The notes: generated from the sequence alone by a model not told the origin. A stretch of 64,000 nt of DNA from an uncultured Collinsella sp. (GCA_900540845.1 UQHS01000001.1:121913-185912); one strand, 5' to 3'. Positions 16,739-25,067 are shown, counted from the first letter of the stretch. Made by a program: numbers and translations.

Positions 16739-17515
16739 ATGACCAAGTTCAGCCACGTCATCATCCGTCGTCCCGGCAAGTCCCTGTCCAACGGCATCAC
16801 CAGCGCCCCCGAGCTCGGCCAGCCCATCTACGAGCGTGCCATCGAGGAGCACTATGACTACGAGCACGCTCTCGAGCAGTGCGGCGTCGACGTGACGGTC
16901 CTGCCCGCGCTCGAGGAGTACCCCGACAGCGTCTTTGTCGAGGACCCCGCGGTGATTACCCGCTGCGGCGCCATCATCACCAACCCCGGCGCCGACTCCC
17001 GCAACGGCGAGAAGGACGAGATCGAGCCCGCCGTCCGCCGCTTCTTCGACGATGAGCACGTCAAGCACATCGAGGCTCCCGGCACGCTCGACGGCGGCGA
17101 CGTCATGATGGTCGGTGACCACTTCTACGTCGGTCGCTCCGCCCGCACCAACGAGGAGGGCATCCGCCAGTTCTGCGAGATCCTCGAGGGCTGGGGCCTG
17201 TCTGGCTCCGAGGTGCCGCTCGAGGAGGTCCTGCACCTCAAGACCGGCGTGAACTACATCGAGGACAACAACATGCTCGTGTCCGGCGAGTTCATCGACA
17301 AGCCCGACTTCGCTGACTACCACAAGATCGTCGTCCCCGAGGACGAGGCTTACGGCGCCAACTGCATCTGGGTCAACGGCACCGTCATCGTCGCCGAGGG
17401 CTACCCGACCGTGCTCAAGGCCGTCCAGGACCTCGGCTACAAGACGCTCGTGGTCGACACCTCCGAGTACCGCAAGGTCGACGGCGGCCTATCCTGCATG
17501 TCCCTGCGCTTCTAG
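16739..17515 (+). CDS. ddaH: N(omega),N(omega)-dimethylarginine dimethylaminohydrolase (DDAH)
   Basis: Protein of 258 residues, full length. Hydrolyses asymmetric dimethylarginine or monomethylarginine to citrulline plus dimethylamine or methylamine. It lines up along its length with bacterial DDAH: RRPGKSLSNGIT, YPDSVFVEDPAV (substrate acids Asp63 and Asp69), PGTLDGGDVMMVGDHFYVG (Asp118 where Pseudomonas DDAH has Glu114; the LDGGD form is also seen in animal DDAH), catalytic His166 in VLHLKTGVNYIE, NCIWVNG, and nucleophile Cys253 in GGLSCMSLRF. It lacks arginine deiminase features. First gene of an operon with an ArcD-like antiporter. ATG 16739 follows AGGAGGG. Confidence 0.93.
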   Translation: MTKFSHVIIRRPGKSLSNGITSAPELGQPIYERAIEEHYDYEHALEQCGVDVTVLPALEEYPDSVFVEDPAVITRCGAIITNPGADSRNGEKDEIEPAVRRFFDDEHVKHIEAPGTLDGGDVMMVGDHFYVGRSARTNEEGIRQFCEILEGWGLSGSEVPLEEVLHLKTGVNYIEDNNMLVSGEFIDKPDFADYHKIVVPEDEAYGANCIWVNGTVIVAEGYPTVLKAVQDLGYKTLVVDTSEYRKVDGGLSCMSLRF

Positions 17516-17532
17516 TCGTATAGCCCTGCAAT

Positions 17533-17584
17533 CGGCCCAGGGTCTCGCGCACCCTACGGGGCGGGCGAGACCTCGGGCCGTTTC
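17533..17584 (+). terminator. Hairpin between ddaH and the antiporter gene
   Basis: CGGCCC..GGTCTCGC pairs with GCGAGACC..GGGCCG across a GC-rich loop, followed only by TTTC. Likely a partial terminator or processing hairpin that lowers antiporter expression relative to ddaH. Confidence 0.5.
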
Positions 17585-17604
17585 ATCTCGAAAGGAGGGG
17601 TCTT

Positions 17605-19086
17605 ATGAGCAAGGCTTCTGCCAAGACGGCGCGTCCCGTCAACGACGAGATCATCGATCCCAATGGACTCGATTTGTTCCGCCTCACCATGATGGTCATC
17701 ACCGCGAGCATCTGCGGTGGCATTTTCTCCCTCGCAGGCGACATGGCGGCGGGTGGGGCCAACACCGCGGCGGTCATCATCTCCTGGCTCATCTGCTTCG
17801 CGGGCGTGTTTGCGCTCATGATGGTCTTCAACGGCCTGTCGCAGGCGCGTCCGGACCTCACGGGCGGCATCTACGCGTATGCCGCGGCGGGGTTCGGCGA
17901 GTACGTGGGCTTCAACTCCGCATGGGGATACTGGATCAGCGCGTGCCTGTCCAACGTGAGTTTCGCATTGCTGCTCTTCAGCGCGTTGGGGTATTTCTTC
18001 CCCGCGTTCGGGGCGGGCAACAACGTGCTGTCCATCGTGTGCGCCAGCATCTTCTTGTGGGTGCTCACCGCGCTCGTGCTGCGCGGCGTGAAAGAGGCCG
18101 CGGGCATCAACACCATCGTCACGCTCGCCAAGCTGGTTCCGCTTGGGCTGTTCGTGCTGTCCATCCTGCTGCTCGGCAAGTTCGACCCGGCGATTTTCAT
18201 GGACAACTTCTGGGGAGAGCCCGGCGGACCGGACTTCGGCACCCAAATCGTGTCGACCATGATCGCGCTTGTGTGGGTATTCACGGGCATCGAGGGCGCC
18301 GTGGTCATCTCGGGTCGCGCCAAGTACGTGCGTGACGTGGGCCGTTCCACCGCGCTCGGATTCGCCGCCGTGTTCGTTCTCTACTTCATCATCTCGATGC
18401 TGTCGCTGGGCGTCATGCCGCGCGCTGAGTTGGCGCAGCTCGCGACGCCCTCCATGGCGGGCATCCTCGAGCACGCCATCGGGCCGGCGGGCGCCGGAAT
18501 CGTGAACCTCGGCGTCATCCTGTCGCTGGTGGGTGCCATGCTGGGCTACGTCATCATCGCGTCCGAGACGCCCTTCGAGGCCGCGCGCCAGGGCTCGTTC
18601 CCCCTGGCCTTCGCAAAGACGAACAAGGCCGGCGCCCCGGTGGTCACGGTGCTGGTGAGCTCGGGCATCACGCAGCTGTTCCTCATCCTGTCCGCCGTCG
18701 CGGCGAGCACCTACCAGTTCTTCTACACCTGCGCGGTCAACACGATCTTGATCCCGTATGTCTGCTCTGCGGCGTACTACATGGTCATCGGCTGGAAGAA
18801 GGAGCACCTCGATAGCCCGCATGCGCCCAGCGTCCGCACGGCTCGCATATTCGGAACGCTTGGATTCATCTACACGCTGTTCTTGGTGTGGTCGACGGGC
18901 CTTCAGGGCGTCATGGTCACCACGATCCTGTTCGCCCCGGCAATTGTGGTCTACGCCATCGGCGAGCGCGACCGCGGTAAGCCCGTGCTGCCGCGCAAAA
19001 GCGACAAGGTCATCGCGGTCATCGTGGTGATACTGGCGATCATCTCTCTGTACCTGCACTTCTCGGGCATCTCGCCGATCGTGTAG
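17605..19086 (+). CDS. APC-family basic amino-acid antiporter (ArcD-like)
   Basis: Protein of 493 residues with about 12-13 membrane helices. It resembles arginine/ornithine antiporters of the ArcD type along its length: ITASICGGIFSLAGDMAAGG (first unwound helix), SQARPDLTGGIYAYAAAGFG, GFNSAWGYWISACLSNVS, LRGVKEAAGINTIVTLAK and WVFTGIEGAVVISGRAKY. ArcD exchanges arginine for ornithine. Here the only enzyme beside it is DDAH, so methylarginine/citrulline exchange is a reasonable inference; no arcA, arcB or arcC lies in the window. AAAGGAGGGG precedes ATG 17605. Confidence 0.88.
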   Translation: MSKASAKTARPVNDEIIDPNGLDLFRLTMMVITASICGGIFSLAGDMAAGGANTAAVIISWLICFAGVFALMMVFNGLSQARPDLTGGIYAYAAAGFGEYVGFNSAWGYWISACLSNVSFALLLFSALGYFFPAFGAGNNVLSIVCASIFLWVLTALVLRGVKEAAGINTIVTLAKLVPLGLFVLSILLLGKFDPAIFMDNFWGEPGGPDFGTQIVSTMIALVWVFTGIEGAVVISGRAKYVRDVGRSTALGFAAVFVLYFIISMLSLGVMPRAELAQLATPSMAGILEHAIGPAGAGIVNLGVILSLVGAMLGYVIIASETPFEAARQGSFPLAFAKTNKAGAPVVTVLVSSGITQLFLILSAVAASTYQFFYTCAVNTILIPYVCSAAYYMVIGWKKEHLDSPHAPSVRTARIFGTLGFIYTLFLVWSTGLQGVMVTTILFAPAIVVYAIGERDRGKPVLPRKSDKVIAVIVVILAIISLYLHFSGISPIV

Positions 19087-19123
19087 CGTCTCCAAACCTG
19101 AATACGTGAGTGATCTGCCCCCT

Positions 19124-19171
19124 GGCAGCCGCGCCATGTCGCCCCTCGGCACCAATGGCGCGGCTGCCTTT
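19124..19171 (+). terminator. Terminator after the antiporter gene
   Basis: GGCAGCCGCGCCAT (19124-19137) pairs perfectly with ATGGCGCGGCTGCC (19155-19168), followed by TTT. Confidence 0.65.
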
Positions 19172-19334
19172 GCCGTTGGCGGCCTGAGTGCTCCATGGGT
19201 GCCGCGGCGATTGGCGCGCCCGCGCGAACGGCTCGTTACGAAATGCAACGTTTTTGCTCGAATCGGTTATCATGGTGCGCCACTGGGTACACGATTTCAG
19301 ATAGCACAGCATCGAGCTTAAACGAGGTAGACGC

Positions 19335-21962
19335 ATGTTAGACCGATTCACCGACCGTGCGCGCAAGGTCATGTCGCTTGCAAAAGAGGAGGCCAAGGCC
19401 CTCAAGACCACCAAGGTAGGCACAGAGCACCTGCTGCTCGCCCTCGCCAAGGAGCAGGAGGGCATCGCCGCCGAGGCCCTGCGCGATCTTGAGATAACCT
19501 ACGAGGACATCCTCGAGCAGCTGTATGAGGTGCGCAAATCCGCTCCCGTCGAGCCCGAGCCCGAAGACGCCAAGCTCGCGTTCACGCCGCTGGTGGTCTC
19601 CGTCATGGAGAAGAGCTTCCGCCTGGCGCGCGAGAACAACCAGACCTATGTCTCCACGGAGCACCTGCTGCTCGCCATCGTGAGCGAGGGCAACGGCGTG
19701 GCCATCGACATCCTGCGCCGCCTGGGCGTCTCGGCGGCAAGCGTTCGCGGCGCGGTCGAGAAACTTACGGCAAAAGATCAGGGCAAGCAGCGTCCCCTTG
19801 CGGGGGCGGGTTCCGGTCGTCCCGGCTCTGGCCTGCCGTTTTTCGGCGGCGGCACCGCACAGCAGCCGGGCAAGCCCGAGAGCATGCTCAAGCAGTTTGG
19901 CACCAACCTCACCGACCAGGCGCGCGCGGGCAAGCTCGACCCGGTGATCGGGCGCGAGCGCGAGATTTCCCGCATGATGGAGATTCTGTCGCGCCGCACC
20001 AAGAACAACCCGCTCATCTTGGGCGACCCGGGTGTGGGCAAAACCGCCATCGTGGAGGGCCTCGCGCAGGAGATCGCTGTAGGCAACGTGCCCGACAACC
20101 TGGCAAATCAAAATATCTGGACGCTCGACCTTCCCGGGCTCGTCGCCGGCGCGAAGTACCGCGGTGAGTTCGAGGAGCGCCTGAAGCAGGTTATCGCGGA
20201 GGCCACCGAGGCCGACGACATCATCCTGTTCATCGACGAGATGCACACGCTCATCGGCGCGGGTTCGGCGGAGGGCTCAATCGATGCGAGCTCCATGCTC
20301 AAGCCGGTGCTCGCGCGTGGTGCATTCCAGATCATCGGTGCCACGACCGCCGAGGAGTTCCGCAAATACCTCGCCAAGGACCCCGCGTTCGAGCGGCGGT
20401 TCCAGGCCATCGATATCGACGAGCCCAGCGTGGAGGACACCGTTGCCATCCTCGCGAAGCTCGCGCCCAAATACGAGGAGCACCATCACGTCCGGTACAC
20501 GACGGCCGCGCTCGAGGCCGCCGCGAGCCTGTCCAACCGCTACATCCAGGATCGATACCTACCCGACAAGGCGATCGACCTCATGGATGAGGCGGGCGCT
20601 CGCGCGCGCATCGCCCGCAACAAGACGCCCGAGGCGGTTCGCGAGGCCGAGGCGCACGTCGCCGAGCTCAAGGCCGGGATGGACGCCGCGACCGAGGCGG
20701 ACGACATGAATCGCGCTGCCGAGCTCAAGGAGCAGATGCAGGCTGCTGAAATCACGCTCGGTGAGGCCCGCGCCGCCTGGACGGCGGAGCTCGAGGCGAG
20801 CCCGGTCGTGATCGACGTTCCCCAGATTGCCGATATCGTGTCCGTGGCGTCCGGCGTCCCCGTGTCGTCGCTCACCGAGGACGAGAGCCGCCGCCTGCTC
20901 GCGTGCGAGTCGGCGCTCAAGACGCGCATCATCGGCCAGGACGAGGCGGTCTCCGCCGTGGCCAAGGCCATCCGCCGCAGCCGCAGCCCCCTTAAGGACC
21001 CGCGCCGCCCGGGCGGTTCGTTCATCTTCCTCGGCCCCACGGGCACGGGCAAGACCGAACTCGCCAAGACGCTTGCCGAGTATCTGTTTGGCAGCAAGGA
21101 CGCGCTCATCAGCTTCGATATGTCCGAGTTCGCCAGCCAGTACGAGGTCTCCAAGCTCATCGGTTCGCCACCGGGCTACGTTGGCCATGAGGAGGGCGGC
21201 CAGCTCACCAAGGCCGTGCGCCGCAACCCGTATTCGGTGGTGCTGTTCGACGAGATCGAGAAGGCGCACCCCGACATCTTCAACATCCTGCTGCAGGTGC
21301 TCGATGAGGGGCGCCTCACCGACAGCCAGGGCAAGACGGTCGACTTCCGCAACACCGTCGTCATCATGACGAGTAACGTCGGCGCGCGCGAGATCGCCCA
21401 GGATGCGAGCGTGGGCTTCGGCACCACGGGCGAGGGCGGTCTCACGGCGGACGAGATCAAGAGCCGCGCGATGGGAGAGCTCAAGCGCCTGTTCCGCCCG
21501 GAGTTCATCAACCGAGTGGACGACATCGTGGTCTTCCAGAAGCTCGCCGGCGAGAGCCTCACGCGCATCGCGGAGCTGCTCGTGGACAACCTGCGTCAGC
21601 GCCTCATCGCGAACGGCATGAACATCGTGCTCACCGATGATGCCCTGGCCAAGATCGTGCGCGAGGGCACCGACCTCTCCAACGGTGCCCGTCCGCTGCG
21701 CCGCGCCATCCAGCGGCTCATCGAGGACCCGCTGTCCGAGGAGCTGCTCGCGGGGGAGTGGAGTGCGGGCGACACCGTGCTGTGCGATGTGGTTGACGAC
21801 GCCTTCGTGTTCAGCCACACGTCCGGCGAGATTCCCGCGCCGCGCGCGACGGGCGAACTGGGGGCGGGCTTCGATGCCCCTGCTCCGCATCACGCGACGA
21901 GCGCGCCGCGCCGCACTAACCGCGCCGGCGGCCTCACGAGCGTGGGAGCCGGAGCGCAGTAA
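19335..21962 (+). CDS. clpC: ATP-dependent Clp protease ATP-binding subunit ClpC
   Basis: Protein of 875 residues. A Hsp100 AAA+ unfoldase that feeds ClpP. Two N-terminal Clp-N repeats (GTEHLLLALAKE; STEHLLLAIVSE), first AAA module with Walker A GDPGVGKT near residue 230, a UVR-like middle domain (EAEAHVAELKAGMDAATEAD), and second AAA module with GPTGTGKT near residue 566, then FDMSEFASQYEVSKLIGSPP. The short middle domain marks ClpC rather than ClpB. A Gly/Ala-rich C-terminal tail of about 50 residues is longer than usual. No mcsAB or ctsR genes are adjacent. Start follows ACGAGG. Confidence 0.95.
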   Translation: MLDRFTDRARKVMSLAKEEAKALKTTKVGTEHLLLALAKEQEGIAAEALRDLEITYEDILEQLYEVRKSAPVEPEPEDAKLAFTPLVVSVMEKSFRLARENNQTYVSTEHLLLAIVSEGNGVAIDILRRLGVSAASVRGAVEKLTAKDQGKQRPLAGAGSGRPGSGLPFFGGGTAQQPGKPESMLKQFGTNLTDQARAGKLDPVIGREREISRMMEILSRRTKNNPLILGDPGVGKTAIVEGLAQEIAVGNVPDNLANQNIWTLDLPGLVAGAKYRGEFEERLKQVIAEATEADDIILFIDEMHTLIGAGSAEGSIDASSMLKPVLARGAFQIIGATTAEEFRKYLAKDPAFERRFQAIDIDEPSVEDTVAILAKLAPKYEEHHHVRYTTAALEAAASLSNRYIQDRYLPDKAIDLMDEAGARARIARNKTPEAVREAEAHVAELKAGMDAATEADDMNRAAELKEQMQAAEITLGEARAAWTAELEASPVVIDVPQIADIVSVASGVPVSSLTEDESRRLLACESALKTRIIGQDEAVSAVAKAIRRSRSPLKDPRRPGGSFIFLGPTGTGKTELAKTLAEYLFGSKDALISFDMSEFASQYEVSKLIGSPPGYVGHEEGGQLTKAVRRNPYSVVLFDEIEKAHPDIFNILLQVLDEGRLTDSQGKTVDFRNTVVIMTSNVGAREIAQDASVGFGTTGEGGLTADEIKSRAMGELKRLFRPEFINRVDDIVVFQKLAGESLTRIAELLVDNLRQRLIANGMNIVLTDDALAKIVREGTDLSNGARPLRRAIQRLIEDPLSEELLAGEWSAGDTVLCDVVDDAFVFSHTSGEIPAPRATGELGAGFDAPAPHHATSAPRRTNRAGGLTSVGAGAQ

Positions 21963-22046
21963 TCGATGCATGGGGCTCGGGGCCGCATCGCGCACCTCCG
22001 GGTCTGTCGGCGCCTCCACGTGCGCCGCGCGTGTCAAGCAAACCAT

Positions 22047-22085
22047 ACGGGTCGCAGCCGCTTGTCTGCGACCCGTAACTTTTTT
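22047..22085 (+). terminator. Terminator after clpC
   Basis: ACGGGTCGCAG/CTGCGACCCGT stem, 8-base loop, then AACTTTTTT. Confidence 0.88.
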
Positions 22086-22152
22086 ACTAATCATCTGCCG
22101 CGTCGCAAATTCATGCGACAATAAAGTAACTGTACAGATGAGGAGGTTCGTC

Positions 22153-23217
22153 GTGGAACAGAAGAGCACAGAAGAACGCATGAAAGAAGCCGTGCGCCTC
22201 ACCGCGCCTGGTCAGCCGCTGCGTACCGCTCTCGACATGATCATCGCCGGCCACATCGGCGCCCTCATCTGCGTGGGCGACACCGACGCCGTTTTAGCCG
22301 CCGGCAACGACGGCTTCCCGCTCAACATCTCGTTCACGAGCAACCGCCTGTTCGAGCTGTCCAAGATGGACGGCGCCATCGTCATCGACGGCGGGCTCAA
22401 CAAGATCTTGCGCGCGAACTTCCATCTCAACCCCGACCCGTCGCTCGCCACAAGCGAGACGGGCATGCGCCACCGCACCGCCGCGCGTATGAGCGTCCTT
22501 ACCGACGCCACGGTGATCTCGGTCTCCGAGCGCCGCGGCGTGGTGAATGTCTACGTGGACGGTCGTTCCTATCAGATCCAGCCGGTCACCGAGATCATGA
22601 GCTCGGTGAACCAGCTCGTGTCCACGCTGCAGACCACGCGCTCCTCGCTCGACCGCGCGCTGCTGCGCCTGACCGCTCTCGAGCTGGACGACTACGTGAC
22701 GCTCGCCGATATCACGAGCATCTTCTCCAGCTTCGAGATCATGGAGCAGGCGAAGGTCGAGCTGCAGAGTTGCATCACCAAGCTCGGCAACCAGGGCAAA
22801 CTCGTGCAGATGCAGCTCGAGCAGCTCGCAGGTGCCAGCATGGAGACTGAGTACAACCTCATGATCCGCGACTACGCTGCCGACGCATCGGAGGAGAACA
22901 GCGAGTGCATCCGGGCAATGTTCTCCGATATGTCCGCGCAAGACCTGACAAATCCCAGCAAGGTCGCCGCGGCACTGGGCTACGAGGACCTCGACGAGGA
23001 CTCCGTCATGTCCCCGCTCGGCCTGCGCACGCTGTCTCGCGTGTCGGTCGTGCGCGACGGCGTGGCCGAGCGCATCGTGGACGAGTACGGGTCGCTGCAG
23101 GATCTCATGGACGACATCAAGAAGGACCCCGACCGCCTGGGCAACTTCGGCGTGAACAACCCTGCTATCTTGGCGGACTCGCTCGCGCGCATGCACGGGG
23201 GCAAGCGCGAGGCGTAG
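22153..23217 (+). CDS. disA: Diadenylate cyclase / DNA integrity scanning protein DisA
   Basis: Protein of 354 residues. Condenses two ATP into cyclic di-AMP. The N-terminal DAC domain has the DGAIVIDGG motif near residue 73 and MRHRTAARMS near residue 105; a helical spine and a C-terminal helix-hairpin-helix DNA-binding domain (about residues 285-350, RTLSRVSVVRDGVAERIVDEYG) follow. GTG 22153 is chosen since AGGAGG sits seven bases upstream; the ATG at 22138 overlaps that ribosome site. Its neighbour clpC matches the stress-gene grouping seen in Bacillus (clpC-radA-disA), without radA here. Confidence 0.95.
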   Translation: MEQKSTEERMKEAVRLTAPGQPLRTALDMIIAGHIGALICVGDTDAVLAAGNDGFPLNISFTSNRLFELSKMDGAIVIDGGLNKILRANFHLNPDPSLATSETGMRHRTAARMSVLTDATVISVSERRGVVNVYVDGRSYQIQPVTEIMSSVNQLVSTLQTTRSSLDRALLRLTALELDDYVTLADITSIFSSFEIMEQAKVELQSCITKLGNQGKLVQMQLEQLAGASMETEYNLMIRDYAADASEENSECIRAMFSDMSAQDLTNPSKVAAALGYEDLDEDSVMSPLGLRTLSRVSVVRDGVAERIVDEYGSLQDLMDDIKKDPDRLGNFGVNNPAILADSLARMHGGKREA

Positions 23218-23237
23218 GCGAGGAGCACGATTACAAG

Positions 23238-23262
23238 ACGCGGCGCGGACTTCGCGCCGCGT
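23238..23262 (+). terminator. Hairpin between disA and ispD
   Basis: ACGCGGCGCG/CGCGCCGCGT with a 5-base loop; no T-run follows, so full termination is doubtful. Confidence 0.4.
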
Positions 23263-23280
23263 TGCATGTTAGGGGGACAT

Positions 23281-24075
23281 ATGGTCGCTGCGATGGATTA
23301 CCGCGCCTGCGCGATTATCGTCGCCGGTGGCTCCGGGAAGCGCTTCGGAAACCCGGGCGGCAAACTGCTCATCGAGGTCGCGGGGCGGCCGCTCATCAGC
23401 TGGACGCTCGAGGCGTTTGACAAGGCCCGCCGCGTCGATGCCATCGTGATTGTGTGCCCGCCCTCCAAGCAGGAGGAGATGCAGCGCGCGGCGGTCGACC
23501 CGTTTGAGTTCTCGACGCCCATCGCGTTCGCGCCCTCCGGTGCTGAACGCCAGGATTCCACGCGCAACGGCCTGGATGCCGTTCCCGTCGATTGCGACAT
23601 CGTGTTGGTGCACGACGCTGCCCGCCCGCTCATCGAGTCTGCGACCATCGACGCCGCCATCGCCGAGCTCTGCGCTGCCGACGCCGACATGGCCGCGTGC
23701 GAGGACGGGTGTTGTGGGGCGGTTTCGCAGAGCGGTGCGCCCTGCGGTGAGCCGGAGCATGGCCTCGACGGCATGGTGTGCGGCCAGCCCGCGGTGGACA
23801 CGCTCAAGGTGATCGACGCAAATGGATGCTTTGAGCAGACACCGCCGCGCGCGCGGTTTTGGACCGTGCAGACGCCGCAGGTGTTTTGGAGCGACTCGCT
23901 GCGCCGTGCCTACGAGTGGGCTGAGGCCACGGGCTTCGTGGGGACCGACGATTCCTCGTTGGTCGAGGGAATGGGCGGCCGCGTTCGCGGTTTCGAAGCC
24001 CCGCGCGACAACCTCAAGGTTACTCTGCCCGAGGACCTCGTCCCGGTGGAGGCTGCGCTGCGCGCGCGTCGTTAG
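23281..24075 (+). CDS. ispD: 2-C-methyl-D-erythritol 4-phosphate cytidylyltransferase
   Basis: Protein of 264 residues, longer than the usual 225-235. MEP pathway step 3, CTP-dependent. N-terminal CTP loop IIVAGGSGKRFGNPGGK, GAERQDSTRNGLDAV, VHDAARPLI and VDTLKVID are all present. About 35-40 extra residues, Cys- and Gly-rich (around residues 140-175), sit between VHDAARPL and VDTLK, where other IspD proteins have a short loop. ATG 23281 follows TTAGGGGG. It precedes ispF, a standard pairing. Confidence 0.93.
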   Translation: MVAAMDYRACAIIVAGGSGKRFGNPGGKLLIEVAGRPLISWTLEAFDKARRVDAIVIVCPPSKQEEMQRAAVDPFEFSTPIAFAPSGAERQDSTRNGLDAVPVDCDIVLVHDAARPLIESATIDAAIAELCAADADMAACEDGCCGAVSQSGAPCGEPEHGLDGMVCGQPAVDTLKVIDANGCFEQTPPRARFWTVQTPQVFWSDSLRRAYEWAEATGFVGTDDSSLVEGMGGRVRGFEAPRDNLKVTLPEDLVPVEAALRARR

Positions 24076-24189
24076 GGAGGGCGCTGCCGGCGCACTTGAG
24101 CCTTCGCATGGCGTCGGCGGGAAAACGGGCCACGCCAAACGGGTATAGTCTGTACCGTTAACATGTGATTCGAGTTTTGGGGAGGTCGT

Positions 24190-24678
24190 ATGGCATCGAG
24201 CCTGCGTATCGGACATGGATATGACGTCCATCGCCTGGTGGAGGGTCGTCGGTGTATCATCGGCGGCGTTGACGTCCCGCACGACAAGGGCCTGCTGGGC
24301 CACAGCGACGCCGACGTGCTCGCGCATGCACTCGCCGACGCCGTTCTCGGCGCCTGCCGCGGCGGCGACATCGGCAAGTTGTTCCCCGATACCGACCCGG
24401 CCTACGCCGGGGCCGACTCCCTCAAGCTTCTCGCCGCGGTCATGGAGCACGCGCGCGCTCTTGGCTATGAGTTCGTGGATGCCGACTGCACCATCGCGTG
24501 CCAGGAACCCAAAATCGGCCCGCATCGCGAGGCCATGCGCGCAAACCTCGCCCGCGCGATCGGGTGCGACGTGGAAAACGTCGGCGTCAAGGCGACGACC
24601 ACCGAGCGCCTTGGCTGGGAAGGCGAGGGCGCGGGCATCGGCGCCTGGGCCGTCTGCCTCCTCGAACGATGTAGCTAA
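24190..24678 (+). CDS. ispF: 2-C-methyl-D-erythritol 2,4-cyclodiphosphate synthase
   Basis: Protein of 162 residues, standard length. Forms the cyclic diphosphate of the MEP pathway with loss of CMP. Metal ligands in GHGYDVHRL (Asp and His), substrate motif LLGHSDADVLAHALADA, GDIGKLFPDTDP and C-terminal VKATTTERLGWEGEGAG. ATG 24190 follows GGGGAGG. A promoter may lie in the roughly 115-base gap after ispD. Confidence 0.96.
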   Translation: MASSLRIGHGYDVHRLVEGRRCIIGGVDVPHDKGLLGHSDADVLAHALADAVLGACRGGDIGKLFPDTDPAYAGADSLKLLAAVMEHARALGYEFVDADCTIACQEPKIGPHREAMRANLARAIGCDVENVGVKATTTERLGWEGEGAGIGAWAVCLLERCS

Positions 24679-24703
24679 ACAGGTCGCCCCGGGGTCCTCT
24701 TTG

Positions 24704-24748
24704 CTCTCTTCGTTCCCTCTGTTCCCTTCGTTCCCTCCGTTCCCGCAT
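24704..24748. repeat. 9-bp tandem repeat, about five units (TTCCCTYCG)
   Basis: Consecutive units CTCTCTTCG, TTCCCTCTG, TTCCCTTCG, TTCCCTCCG and TTCCCGCAT just before a long palindrome. Confidence 0.85.
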
Positions 24749-24749
24749 C

Positions 24750-24814
24750 TTTTCGAGTGAGCGCTTTTCCTACTTTTCAACGACCAAAAAGTAGGAAAAG
24801 CGCTCACTCGAAAA
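24750..24814. repeat. Perfect 28-bp inverted repeat
   Basis: Left arm 24750-24777 (begins TTTTCGAGTGAGCGCTTTTC), right arm 24787-24814 (ends GCGCTCACTCGAAAA), 9-base loop. The T-rich left end and A-rich right end make it terminator-like on both strands. It follows ispF. Confidence 0.95.
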
Positions 24815-24969
24815 ATGTGAAACGTGACGCGGGGCCGCCGCGGAGGGGTTCATGTGCGAGAGGATTCTCCATCAGGACCCGATTTGTGCCCGATGAGTCG
24901 GAAGCCCCCACTTCTGCAAGGTGCTCCGCTCGTATAGACTATTCAAGAACGACAACGACGTGGGCGGGG

Positions 24970-25067
24970 CGGCGTGCTTCGTTCAATGCGAGTTCCGCAC
25001 GAGCCGAAGCGTCCGGTGGATGCATCGTGCGAGCCTGGACTGCCCGAGCAGTTGATGAAGCACGCCG
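24970..25067 (+). other. Structured hairpin element, copy A (upstream of cysS)
   Basis: Outer stem CGGCGTGCTTC (24970-24980) with GAAGCACGCCG (25057-25067). The core of about 60 bases contains GTTCCGCACGAGCCGAAG, an apical CCGGTGGAT loop region, TCGTGCGAG and GGACTG. The same core occurs at about 51905-51965 with a wholly different outer stem. It ends 22 bases before the cysS start codon, so it would lie in the cysS leader RNA if transcribed. Confidence 0.6.

Noticed and set aside
16739..17515. Arginine deiminase (ArcA) or agmatine deiminase
   Set aside because: Length (258), the GTLDGGD and HLKTGVNY motifs and the C-terminal GGLSCMSLRF fit DDAH; ArcA is about 400 residues and agmatine deiminase about 365 with different motifs.
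17554..19248. 564-codon minus-strand ORF over the antiporter gene
   Set aside because: Arg/His/Asp-rich antisense of hydrophobic helices, a typical artefact.
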